From the NCBI RefSeq assembly GCF_033807575.1, contig NC_084707.1:14990550-15054549 (forward strand): a stretch of DNA of 64,000 bases. Direction: 5' to 3'. Source of the DNA: Cydia pomonella (Eukaryota > Arthropoda > Insecta > Lepidoptera > Tortricidae). The notes beneath the pieces were generated by a model, which saw only the letters and a list, made by a program, of their open reading frames with translations, had not been told where the DNA came from and did not search any database. Each line of letters opens with the position of its first letter. Within the stretch, counting starts at the first letter, position 1. This document shows, one piece after another, positions 1-10,900 of the stretch. A program made the translations under genes and the position numbers.

Positions 1-56
1 GTACCATCGGCTTCATAGGCAGGGTCACTACCCACTAGGCCAGACCGGTCATCAAT
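1..56 (-). repeat. SINE-A, tRNA-like head, cut by the window edge
   Basis: Read on the minus strand, this is the 5' tRNA-like head of a SINE that recurs at 1664, 13812-14050 and 52925-53195. It has the A-box-like stretch GGCCTAGTGGGTAGTG. The rest of the element lies outside the window. Confidence 0.75.
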
Positions 57-235
57 TACACAATCTACTTAGAAATATAAGCTTCCAATACTTGTTAAAT
101 AAGGCCAACCAAAAAAGAATTGAATGAACTATTATAGGGACCATCATTCGATGCGTGAAGTATGTATACAAATTTGGATACGCCTCCTGGCCTACACGCC
201 TAGTACTTTTATAAGTTGATTACTTGATTAGGTAT

Positions 236-430
236 CAGTACCCCTAGTGTAAATATTTTCGACAGCGAAACGTGACGTACGCGTTTGCGTTAAGTGTCAT
301 TTTGTATGAGATTTTTGACTTTCCAAAACGTCCCGCTTGGCGCGCTGTTCAAAAACCCATACAAACTGAGACTAAACGCAAACGCGTACGTCACGTTTCA
401 AAATCGAATTTAGTTACACTAGGGGTACTG
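236..430. mobile_element. MITE, 195 bp, with about 57-bp terminal inverted repeats
   Basis: The ends are CAGTACCCCTAGTGTAA and its reverse complement. The inverted match continues inward through GAAACGTGACGTACGCGTTTG. Only about 80 bp lie between the arms and no transposase is present, so it is non-autonomous. I could not find a convincing target-site duplication, so the superfamily is open. A 64-codon open frame over it (272-466) is a by-product of the repeat. Confidence 0.85.
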
Positions 431-1663
431 AATGCAATTAAGATTATTTTAATTACTTATTTGTAAGACGAAACGATGAAGAGCAATAAGGCACATGGCA
501 CATCTAATCTGACAAACTACTGTTTCCTATTCTAAATCATTCGAATACGGAACCAAAACTATAACATCGATTATAACATTTTAGGTACAATTCATGTAAT
601 GCCAATGTTAAAATTTTAATGCAAAAACTATAAACATAACCTGTTATTAAATTACTAATTAAATATACATCACCTTCCGATTTTGCAAAGGTGATTTTTT
701 TACAACGCATTATTATTACGCGTATGATCACTGTAATTTGAAATGTGCTTCCGTTGAGTGCGCACTTTTTGCTATACTACATGCCAATTATGTTAAGCCA
801 GAAATGTGGCTCTTTTGTTTGGAAACATATCGATCGTCATTCACGAAGACGCGTGCCTGCACTCGTATTGTTATGTTATTAAAGGTTAGTATTGATAAAT
901 CTGCGCGTCATCGTGAATGACAGGAACTATACCTATTTATCTCAGAGGTCTCTGAGTATTTTACGCTACGAGTATTTAGGTTTTCTATTTTGCCCGAATA
1001 TTGTCGCAAGTTGAAAAAACGACTGCTTAAAAATGCGTAGCTTAGATACCTATGTTTAGATGACTGTGTTTGTATATTATTTTTAAATCATGTCCATTGT
1101 TAGAGTGACATATGGTAATATTATTATGTAAGAAATTCTTAACACCTTGATTTTCATGTATAATCCTCAATGTTAAAATAAAACAAAAGCCTCGGAATAT
1201 ATGTGCTCCTCCCACTTTTACGTTCCCTTAAACTAGGCCATAATATTTATTTATTTACTGACATAGGTGGGTAGATATTCTCAGCATAGCATAAATCTAT
1301 ATTTATACTTTAAATCTACTTTAGTGACTGTACCACGCCACGTAAAATTTTACATTTTGAAAAAAAAAACGTTGAATTTTACTACAATACAAACATTATT
1401 TCCCTGGAGGGCAATTCTAATTTGCCAATTTGTTACGGTTTTGATACGACCTTGAAGATCGCTCACGCTGGTTGGTGCATGCGAAATAAAGTGAATGTCG
1501 TACGTGAGATACACGCCAATCACCAGAGACGATCGACAAGGGCAAAACCATACTCTCTACTTCACTACTACCCCCCTAGTTGATACTTAGTTCAAATAAA
1601 ATAAATACCAAATAAAATTGATTTTTAAATTTTAGTTCTAGCCAAGTTTAGTTTAGTTCTACC
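431..1663. other. Intergenic or upstream-intron sequence, nothing recognised
   Basis: AT-rich sequence with short chance open frames only. Earlier exons of the CAP gene at 3.3 kb should lie upstream. None could be recognised here, so they are probably left of the window. Confidence 0.5.
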
Positions 1664-1761
1664 TGTCTGGCCAAGTGGGTAGTGACCCTGCCTATGAAGC
1701 CGATGGTCCCGGGTTCGAATCCCAACACATATATTTGTTCCTGAGTCATGGGTGTTTTCTA

Positions 1762-3067
1762 CAAGGTGCCCGTGAGCATTGCGAGAGATTTTAACGGTGC
1801 ATTCCTGATGGCAACAGAAGCAAAAAATGTTATATGACTGTTTGAGAAATTCGACAAAAAAAATGTTTTTTTTTTCCCCTTTTTAGGGTTCCGTAGCCAA
1901 ATAGCAAAAAACGGAACCCTTATAGATTCGTCATGTCCGTCTGTCTGTCCGATTCTGTCACAGCCACTTTTTTCCGAAACTATAAAAGCTATACTGTTCA
2001 AACTTGGTAAGTAGATGTATTCTATGAACCGCATTATGATGTTTACACAAAAATAGAAAAAAAACAATAAATTTTGGGGGTTCCCCATACTTAGAACTGA
2101 AACTCAAAAAATCTTTTTTCATCAAACCCATACGTGTGGGGTATCTATGGATAGGTCTTTAAAAATGATATTGAGGTTTTTAATATCATTTTTATCTAAA
2201 CTGAATAGTTTGCGCGAGAGACACTTCCAAAGTGGTAAAAAGTGTGTCCCCCCCCCCCCCCCCCCCCCGTAACTTCTAAAATAACAGAATGAAAAATCTA
2301 AAAAAAATATATGATATACATTGCCATGCAAACTTCCACCGAAAATTGGTTCGAACGAGATCTAGTAAGTAGTTTTTTTTTAATACGTCATAAAAATTAA
2401 AAAAAAAATTTTTTTTCATCAAACCCATACGTGTGGGGTATCTAGGGATAGGTCTTCAAAAATGATATTTAGGTTTCTAATATCATTTTTTTCTAAACTG
2501 AATAGTTTGCGCGAGAGACACTTCCAAAGTGAAAAAATGTGTCCCCCCCCCCCTGTAACTTCTAAAATAACAGAATGAAAAATCTAAAAAAAATATATGA
2601 TATACATTACCATGCAAACTTCCAACGAAAATTGGTTTGAACCAGATCTAGTAAGTAGTATTTTTTTTAATACGTCATAAATGGTACGGAACCCTTCATG
2701 GGCGAGTCCGACTCGCACTTGGCCGCTTTTTTGAACACTCCTGTACACAAAACTTAATTTTTATTGATAAACACATAACCTAAAATTAACTAAAAAGTTT
2801 TTTTTTTATTTGGCGGTAGCCTCTCGAATACATTTTTTTAAATTTTTCGATGTCAATCAATATGTATGTCCAGACTAGACCTCAAAGTGGCAATACCGCA
2901 GTCAAAAATGTGTTTTGTACCAACTTATGGCGAAAGAATGATTTCGAAAAACATTTAATTATCTCTGAAACTAGGCCTAATCCAGAAAATTTTACATGAC
3001 ATTTTAGTTTCTAAATATTACCAGGAATACTTAGTTAAAATTTCTCGCAATGCTCACGAGCACCTTG
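1762..3067. mobile_element. Non-autonomous DNA transposon, 1306 bp, TA target site
   Basis: The left end CAAGGTGCCCGTGAGCATTG and the inverted right end match over about 34 bp with two differences. Both sides are flanked by TA (1760-1761 and 3068-3069), as expected for Tc1/mariner-like insertion. No transposase is present. Part of the interior is a later R1 insertion at 1884-2731, so the original element was about 460 bp. Confidence 0.8.
1884..2731 (+). repeat. Dispersed repeat R1 with an internal duplication
   Basis: Starts AGGGTTCCGTAGCC and ends ACTCGCACTTGGCCGCTTTT. It carries short GTCTGTCTGTCC runs and a tract of about 20 C at 2249. A block of roughly 290 bp (about 2105-2395) is repeated at about 2415-2690 with small differences, mainly in the C tract. 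An inverted copy without the duplication is at 5084-5632 and a fragment is at 14330-14385. Confidence 0.8.
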
Positions 3068-3295
3068 TATATATATAAGTATGTATTTATCTATGTAGGT
3101 ATATATATCGTCGCCTATTACCCATAGTACAAGCTTTGGTTAGTTAGAGGACTTTGAGGGTAGGTCGAATTGTGTAAGATTGTCCTCAAATATTTATTTA
3201 TTTATTTAAATCTTAAATTTGAACTTATTTATTTAATCTAAGAAAATAATTGTTATTTTAATATTTTCCTAAATCATCATTAAAAATATTTTTAG

Positions 3296-3490
3296 GTTTT
3301 TTGCAATCAAAGACTGGTTTCTGGAGTACCAGAACTTCACGTACGGTGCGCCTGTCAAAAACCTGCGTGCAGTAGGCCACTACACCCAGATGGTTTGGGC
3401 AACCACTCACAAACTCGGCTGCGGCGTCGCGCGCTGCATCGGAGGCCCGTGGGGACAGTTCTATAACTACGTGTGCCATTATTGTCCTGG
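3296..3490 (+). CDS. CAP-superfamily secreted protein (venom allergen 5/CRISP-like), internal exon
   Basis: The exon is bounded by TTTTAG at 3290-3295 and a GTAAAT donor at 3491; its frame starts after one base. The translation contains VGHYTQMVWATTHKLGCG followed by NYVCHYCPG, the two signature motifs of CAP proteins (SCP/TAPS, antigen 5, CRISP). These are secreted proteins with a conserved alpha-beta-alpha core. The His of GHYTQ is one of the cavity residues of the family. The upstream half of the domain and the signal peptide are not in the window, so the gene is partial. A venom role should not be assumed: most insect members are haemolymph, salivary or reproductive-tract proteins of unknown function. 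Confidence 0.9.
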
Positions 3491-3740
3491 GTAAATATGT
3501 TTTCCTTGCTCGTTTTTTTGGTTCCTCAAGAACTACAACATCGTAGTCTGATTTCTCTGCAACTCTGTACATCTGCATTGCATGGCCAGTTTATTAATGA
3601 ATTCTAAGCAATTTTACAGCTCTCTACATGAATTTTCCATGACTAAATCAGTAATATCAGGATCAATGGAAGTTCTTATCATGGAAATACTTAGATATAA
3701 TTTCCATGACACATGACATTGATTTGTTCGTTTTTTTCAG

Positions 3741-3972
3741 TGGCAACATCGACGGTATAGTACAATACCCGTACCACATAGGTCCCCCCTGCGGAGACTG
3801 CCCCGAACACTGCGTATCGGGCCTGTGCACGAACATGTGCATGGAGAAAGACCACTACTCCAACTGCGATGAACTGGCGGGCATGAACATCCCAGACTTG
3901 TGTACGCAGGGCGTGTGCAATGCTACCTGTGCTTGTCAAGGAAAGATACATAAAAACTACCCGTTTGTCTAG
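3741..3972 (+). CDS. CAP-superfamily protein, last exon with Cys-rich tail
   Basis: The acceptor TTTTTTTCAG ends at 3740. The split glycine codon joins 3490 in phase, giving CPGGNIDG, and the frame ends with TAG at 3970-3972. The exon encodes 77 residues with ten cysteines in the pattern CxxC, CxxxLCTNMC, NC, LC, VCNATCAC. This is the extension found after the CAP core in insect antigen-5-like proteins. The protein ends KIHKNYPFV. The opposite strand is also open here, but it has no coding signature. Confidence 0.9.
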
Positions 3973-4009
3973 AAACACGTATACACATCACCTACAAAGA
4001 AGATCTTAG

Positions 4010-4372
4010 AAGTCCGAAGCAAGCTCGGTTCTCCATACAACCGTAGTTACGCTCTCATTTTGGAACTACTGGCTAGATTGCTCTGAAACTTTTTACTTGT
4101 AACAGGGTAAGGTATATATATCTATGCCTATAATTCGTTTATGTAGCTTCAGATACCTTAGTTAAGAAATACAGAGAATTTAAATTTATAATCCAAAACT
4201 TGTTTTTGCTCTGTTTCGTTTGTTTTATAAGCTGGAGCTATATAAAATAATTACAGGCATAGGTATACCTCATGTCATTGTATGTGCTAAGTTTCACTGC
4301 AATCCAACACGTAGTTTTAAAATGAGAACGAAACTCCAATTGTATGGGAAGGTGAAGCTTGCTGCGGACTCT
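4010..4372. mobile_element. Palindromic MITE in the CAP gene 3' region
   Basis: The two ends form an imperfect inverted repeat of about 55 bp: left GTCCGAAGCAAGCTCGG and CTCTCATTTTG, right the reverse complement of GAGTCCGCAGCAAGCTTC and CTCATTTT. There is no coding capacity. It starts about 40 bp after the CAP stop codon, so it is probably transcribed in the 3' UTR. Confidence 0.65.
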
Positions 4373-4900
4373 TAATAAGAAATTTTCGTCAGTTGATAAG
4401 TTATGGAAACTGCAGAATTCATTTCTCTTTTAAGATCACTGCAGTATGTGGTATGAGGTCGCAGGACAAAAATACAAAGAAGCCTTAATAACGCGAAGCT
4501 GTTAAGTAGATAGGCAGTCATTTGATATTAAGAACGATTTGACTCGTCTATCTTATTGACAACTAAACTCTTTGTTATCCAAATTAATCATTGCCATGCT
4601 TGTAACGACCTCACAAATGTGAATTTATGCTGTTTTTATTTTACTCTCTTGTATATTGATTTAAAAAAAACATTATTCAACCTAATTGAATTGCGTAACG
4701 AAAGTAGCCATAAACATTTTACGTGTGTGACTGATTTTCATTATGCAGAATGGTATACATTAAATAGTTGAGGAACGAACGTCTTAAATGCGTTATAACA
4801 TATTTCTTTAAAATGCTTCGTCATATCAACCTTACGTAATGTTTATTATAGGTAGTGTAAAATTATCTTAGATTGTATATAGAAACAATAAGTTTAAAGA

Positions 4901-4916
4901 AATAAAAATAATAAAT
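4901..4916 (+). terminator. Candidate polyadenylation signals of the CAP gene
   Basis: Overlapping AATAAA and AATAAT/ATAAAT hexamers lie about 930 bp after the stop codon. They would give a long 3' UTR that includes the MITE. No closer strong AATAAA was noticed. Confidence 0.4.
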
Positions 4917-5083
4917 CATACGTCACATATTTATATTTCATCATCTGGTTTGCCTGCCCGTATATAAATTTTGTATTTTAAACTAATAAGGCCCGTCCAA
5001 CTAAGTCCAATTCCGTCCATCAGCGCATTTTTTTGACAACATACCATTGTTAAATTTATAGAAAAAACAGATGGTACTTAAAA

Positions 5084-5632
5084 AGCGGCCAAGTGCGAGT
5101 CGGACTCGCCCATGAAGGGTTCCGTACCATTTATGACGTATTAATAAAAAACTACTCACTAGATCTCGTTCAATCCAATCTTCGATGGAAGTTTGCATGG
5201 TAATATCCATCATATATTTTTTTAGGTTTATCATTCTGTTATTTTAGAAGTTACAGGGGACAAACATTTTACCACTTTGGAAGTGTCTCTGGGGCAAACT
5301 ATTCAGATTAGAAAAAAATAATATCAGAAATCTCAATATCATTTTTGAAGACCTATCCATAGATACCCCACACGTATGGGTTTGATGAAAAAAATTTTTT
5401 TGAGTTTCAGTTCTAAGTATGAGGAACCCCCAAAATTTATCGTTTTTTTTTATTTTTATGTGAAAATCTTAATGCGGTTCATAGAATACATCTACTTGCC
5501 AAGTTTGAACAGTATTAGTTCTTATAGTTTCGTAAAAAAGTGGCTGTGACATAAACGGACAGACAGACAGACATGACGAATCTATAAGGGTTCCGTTTTC
5601 TGCCATTTGTCCCTAAAAATCTCGCGTACAGA
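5084..5632 (-). repeat. Dispersed repeat R1, inverted copy
   Basis: Begins GCGGCCAAGTGCGAGTCGG and ends AAGGGTTCCGTTTTCTGCC, the reverse complement of the copy at 1884-2731. It has a single copy of the block that is doubled there. A GACAGACAGACAGACA run is at 5560-5575. Confidence 0.8.
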
Positions 5633-5750
5633 ATTTTTCTCAGATAGATTAGGCCGTAAGACTATCTAGACATTTTTTCACAAAGACGTTATGGGTACAG
5701 GACGTTTAAATAAATCGTTTAACTACGTGCGTACCAAAGAGAATTTGAAA

Positions 5751-5972
5751 TAGAGGTGTATTGTGAAAGAAAACCTTTTAGCCACGTAAATTCACTGCCA
5801 TCTTTCGACACACGATTAACTCCGCCACTTTTTCATATTTAACAAATGTAACACATATCAGTGAAAGAATAAGGACCAAAGTCAAATGGCGTTCTAAAAG
5901 TTTTAATCATATGTCGAAAGATGGCAGTAAATTTACTGTGGCCACACGGTTTTTTTTTGACAATCCACCTCT
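5751..5972. mobile_element. MITE, about 222 bp, with long inverted repeats
   Basis: Left TAGAGGTGTATTGTGA plus CACTGCCATCTTTCGACA matches the reverse complement of the right end (GTCGAAAGATGGCAGT, then CAATCCACCTCTA). TA flanks both ends. No open frame. Confidence 0.75.
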
Positions 5973-7423
5973 ACAATAAAGGATCAGGGAATACCAGCAC
6001 TACGTCGGGGTAAGGTTCACCACACGTTGGTTGGCAGGTGAGTCAGCACTGTCAGCAGGTGGGGTGCGCGCTGGGGCGGAACGTCTCGCAACGGCGTACG
6101 TGCATGTTCCTTACGTTATTAAGGTCGGTTCACACTTATGGTAAACATAAGCCACTACAACTTATTTCATTAAAATTGGAATATCTGTGGTTACTATATA
6201 AATTTAAAGTGTTATGAATATTGGGTACAGCATGACCCAATAGTCAATGGCAAAGGAAAAATAAGATTTAAAAAGTCTTACTTCATTAGCACAGCCTTTT
6301 AGTATTATAAAATGTAGGACTTAGTATTAACAGTACCTACAAAACGTCTGGCCCTAAATATTATACAAGGTGTTTAGTCACCTGCAATGTTGTACGGGCT
6401 GAATATATAGGTCATATTGAGCAACTTTTACTATGGGATCAATCCCGTGATCGCGATTTTTTTTTTTACTCTCCCATAGAAAATGTCAAGGTCAGACAGC
6501 CAAAATGTATGAAACACCCAATTCATTTCCGCGATTTCGGGGTTGGTCCCATAGTTCATTAATTACATGAGGGATTTTTTGAGGATCTTTCGACCCCCGC
6601 TAAATCTCTTAAATGTTTACACTATTTTTGTCCGAAAAAATTACGTGGCATTTGCCAAAATTCACCTCTCCCCAATGTGAGATTTAGTGAAATTCTGCTT
6701 GACGCCAAACCTCACGTAATTAATGGAATGTTATTTAATGTTTGGCTTAAGATTTACTAATAAAAATAAAATATTTATGACATTTTTTGTATTATAAAAT
6801 GTCGACTGAGATCAACAATTATGTCGTAATATTTATATGAATGCGTTAATAATGTTTAACTACTGATTGTCATCTTTCAAAGAGATACGAAAGTGTGGCG
6901 TAAACAATTAAGTTAACGTAGCAATTAAATATAGCAACAAATTATTAGATAGTTTACCCATCGTAACTAGAGCAGTGGTGTAACAGAAGAGAACTGTTAT
7001 ATTTATTGAGAAAAATATACAAGGCACTTATATTATCTGTTTATCTTTTAACTTTAACGTAACGTTGCAAAATTTTCTTTACATGAGGTAAAATTTCCAT
7101 AAGCCATCGATTCCTAGAAATTCTGCTGAATTCTCAAGTTCTCACGTAATTAAGGTTTACATATATGAAGTTTTGATTATGTAAATATAAACAAATGCGA
7201 CATGAGCGCGTGAGCAGTGTACGTGCACAATCGTTCAAACGATTACCTTAGGATACAAAGCGATTCACATAAGCGTACCGTGTTCCCGACTGACCGAGCA
7301 ACATGTTTCCCACCCCCACCTCTCCGACCCAATTGTAATGCAACGGCGGGCGCTCCGTCCGGCGCGGGCACTCGGGCATTGTGCTGCCGGCCTCCGCACC
7401 TGCGTCGAGCGCATGGACGCGCC
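5973..7423. other. Upstream region of the PHLPP gene
   Basis: A GC-rich patch at 6000-6115 contains GGCAG followed by GTGAGTCA at about 6050, a good splice donor, so a non-coding first exon is possible there. About 6361-6720 looks like dispersed-repeat sequence. Between 7241 and 7423 the DNA becomes GC-rich. A frame in phase with the PHLPP first coding exon is open from about 7217 but has no ATG before 7424. An acceptor-like TTACCTTAG lies at 7241-7249. Confidence 0.4.
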
Positions 7424-7949
7424 ATGGTCTGCGATCACGGCCCGCACGGCTCATCGCCTCCCGCGCGACGCAAGTCTCTCCGCCGGCTCGCCTCCACACG
7501 CGGCTTCAAACCTCGCCCCGCCAACGAGTACGGCTGGATACGCGTTTTCGAAGGTCTCGAGCCTTTCGCCGTTGACGCACCCAGCAAGCTTGTGAAAGTA
7601 ACCCTCAACACCACCGTCGAGGACATTAACAAGGAGCTCGGTTTTGGGGAAGAGCTAACTATATGGTCTCAGATTGGAGGGGAAACTTCGAGGAGATTGG
7701 AGATAGACGAATTTCCTTTAAGGATTCAAGAGCAATTCTTGGCGACTTGTGGGTGGAAATCTGAAGCTAGAAGGTTACGACTGGCCGTTGATCCGGAGTT
7801 GCGGCATTCTCTTCGATGGTGCGCGGGACCGTCGGCGCGCTCCGGTGGAGTACGGCGATCTGGTACCATTCACGTGTTGAAAGGTCACGTTTTTCCACAG
7901 TGGAAACCAAGACCCGCACACATTATTGGCTCTCGGCTTCACATGCATG
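7424..7949 (+). CDS. Phlpp: PHLPP coding exon 1 (RA-like region and start of PH domain)
   Basis: The chosen start is the ATG at 7424 (context CGCCATGG), the only in-frame ATG before the conserved part. The protein begins MVCDHGPHGSSPP. A Ras-association-like stretch contains GWIRVFEGLEPFAVD and VTLNTTVEDINKELG. The PH domain then starts around SGTIHVLKGHVFPQWKPR. The donor is CATG followed by GTGAGA at 7950. The first 100 bases are very GC-rich and arginine-rich, typical of a CpG-dense first exon. Confidence 0.85.
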
Positions 7950-10900
7950 GTGAGACTTGTCATTATTTTTATGAGGATAAGTGTGTCAAAATTTATATTT
8001 AAACTATTATATGTGTAATTATACTAATTATATTTATTCCAGGGACAGCATGGGAGCTTATAGAGCTAAGTGGTGGAAGTATTGAACTGTGTCAGCCCAA
8101 GGCCCAGCGACTGGTGTTGTGCCTGAAGCCTCGTTGTCAACGCAACGGCGTCGCCGGCGACAGCACCATGAATCACCTGTTCCTCGGGTTTAGCACTGTC
8201 TGGGAGAGAAATCTGTGGTTCAGCTGGCTGAAAGAGGTATGTAAATAATCTTAATTCTTATAATCATCTAGGAATGTCCAACGCAGTTATTTTTAAACGT
8301 AAACATACATTACCGGCTATCAATGATGCGAGTATAAATAAGTAATGAAATTTTGATACCGTTTCCTTTATGTTGTTTTGACAAAATCAAAACTATTCCA
8401 AGCATTTCTACGAAATGTAATTAGAGCAAATCTTGCAGTTTAAGTGTTTAGTTCCATTGGCTCTAGTGTGCAGTGCAGACTCTCAGCAGATGATTGGCAT
8501 TTGATTCCGGTACACTTATCAAACTAACGAACCGAAACGTTGTCATAACAGCGTCAAATTGCTAGAAATCACCCGATTATCATTCTTTTGATAATTTAAT
8601 ACCTACTTTAGTTTTATATGCTTGCGTCAGGGCTGTGCTGGTTCTGCCTAAATCCATAATTATCTATACGTTATTTAAAACGTATTTATTGGTTGCGTGA
8701 GTTCACTCAATCTAAAGCTGCATGCGCGAGAGAAGACCCGCATGAATATCCATAATTAAATTGTATTGTACTTAATTGGTATATTGGTAACTCGATTGAT
8801 TTGAAATGTAATGAAATATAACCTATCAAGATAATTTGCCTAATTACTATACCTAAAGAGGTATGCGTACGGAAGGAAGTGAAAATGATTATTTATTACT
8901 GTACTAGAACGTAGCTGAAGTTCGCACAACCTTGGAATAATTCGTGCACTATGGATCATCTGTATGACTATTAACCTATTATGATGATTATACCTTAACA
9001 ATGCGTCAATCAAGCAGTTTTTGTTTATCTGTATTGTTAATTGAGCAGCAAACATACTATCTATTCTTTAAAGAGACTTAGTAGGTCATATTGTGCTCTA
9101 TGCTATAATTATTGACCACATTATTCAATCCAAACACAAGGCAAGGTTAAATTAAATTACACATTTTGAAATGACGCTTAGTATCGTTAATTTAGTTGGT
9201 CACGTTAAGTTAGTATCGGTAATCACAAATCTATGTGGACAGTTTTACACCACACACAAAATACTCGAAATATTTAAGTATAGAAAGGAGAAAAAATAAA
9301 CTCGGATCTAGCATCACATGCAGTTTCTCAAAAAATAAATCGTTAAATAAAAGCTTAATAAATATTTTCTATGAAAACTATAGCGAACATGATCGGTCCA
9401 GCCTTTTTGAGTAATTGCAAAAAAACATTTCTTAGTAAAAAGACGTACCTTACTTTGTACAAAGTACTGCGAAGGTACTCCCTTAGTCCCTTACGCTTGT
9501 AATGTACATATTTAATACTTAACTTAATAATAACCCCCGTTTGGTCTGTTCTGACAGAATGGTAACTACGAAACCCTACACTAAGCATGGCCCGACATGC
9601 TCTTGGCCGATTTTTTTATTGACAGTTATTAGACGTCGAAAAACTAAATATTACAGTTATATTATATGTGATAACTAACCTTAAATGGATGCTGAAATTG
9701 ATAAACATTAAAATAGGTACATTAAAAAACCTTGAATGATGCTCGAATGTGACGAAAGGTGGATAGAATAAATATTTTAAATATTTTTTATTTCTCATGC
9801 TTTGACAGAGGATCACTGTTGTTTTAAAAAGTGTGTAGAAAGTGATACGTTACTGCACTAGAGCATTTTACTTTCCAAGTACGTTTTTTTACGATAAGCA
9901 ATTGAAATTTGGTTTTAAATAGATTTTTTATACAAATTCCATTCTGATATTTAACTCCTCATTCCATAAATAACGATACTTTCACCTAAATGGTTAATTG
10001 AGAAATGCTAAAAAAATATACTTAGTAATGTTTAAAAAATATATGTATTTAACATTCCTCGTATACGAAATGAATAGTAGAGTGTTTAACTCGTGTGAAA
10101 GGTCATCATTTCATCCGTTGGATGACAATCTACTATTATTACTTAACACTATTAAGTAATACTCGTAAAATAAGTTAATTATTACCATATAATAAAATTA
10201 GCGGATTTTATTTATGTAAAAAATATGTTAATTAGAAATAGCGCGTGTGTCACCCTAAGAAGTCACGGTTGAGATGTCCGGACCGCGAGCGCGGGGCGGC
10301 ACAAGGCGGCGCTTGCGCACAAGTAAAAAGTCACTCGAAACAGTCGCATTCCGCATTTCTCTTGCACAGTCTTGCACTAACTGCTTCCTGAAATGTTGAG
10401 TGATTTTTTATATAGTGATAACAACAAGTGATTTCATTGCGCTTTTGTGATAGATAGTCAACAAATTCAAGACTACTTTAACAGCATTTTTCATCAATGT
10501 TGCGAATATCTACAGTATCAAAATTTACGCTTGTTCACATTAGTGTTTAACAATCGGCCGAGGACTAAAAGCCATTTCTGCCAGTGACATAGTCGTGATC
10601 GGAATAGCGATGTGGCAGACAGGAATTCGATGTCTTTGGGAATAACAATGCTCTCGAGTTCGTTCGCCCCATGATTACGTACCGAGACTATTACAACTGT
10701 CGCCTTTTGAAATGTCATCTGAATGAATTTAGTTTCACAAATTCAAACAAATGAGTGTATTTGAAAGTTTGTGATGGTGGAACAAAACACGATGAAGTCC
10801 GACGACGAAGAGCCTGACAGCCTCGACGTGTTCAGTCAAACAAACGGAGATGATGACTTTCTGGATAGCCTCGAACCTTCCACTTTCAAGGAGAAATATG

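Larger units (their letters stand above)
1664..3215 (+). repeat. SINE-A split by a DNA transposon (1664-1760 and 3068-3215)
   Basis: The left part holds the tRNA-like head, with the B box GGTTCGAATCC near 1712. It runs into GAGTCATGGGTGTTTTCT at about 1743-1760. The right part resumes at 3068 with the body and tail (TCGTCGCC, AAGCTTTG, then a TTTATTTATTT tail) seen uninterrupted at 13812-14050. The interruption lies exactly at a TA. Confidence 0.8.

Noticed and set aside
272..466. Open frame of 64 codons
   Set aside because: It lies almost wholly in the MITE at 236-430 and follows its inverted repeat; no protein features.
3691..3978. Minus-strand frame of 95 codons opposite the last CAP exon
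   Set aside because: The plus-strand exon has splice sites, CAP motifs and a cysteine pattern; the other strand is an antisense shadow.
7243..7632. Several open frames on both strands in the GC-rich PHLPP first exon
   Set aside because: High GC removes stop codons in all frames; only the frame leading into the RA/PH sequence is supported.
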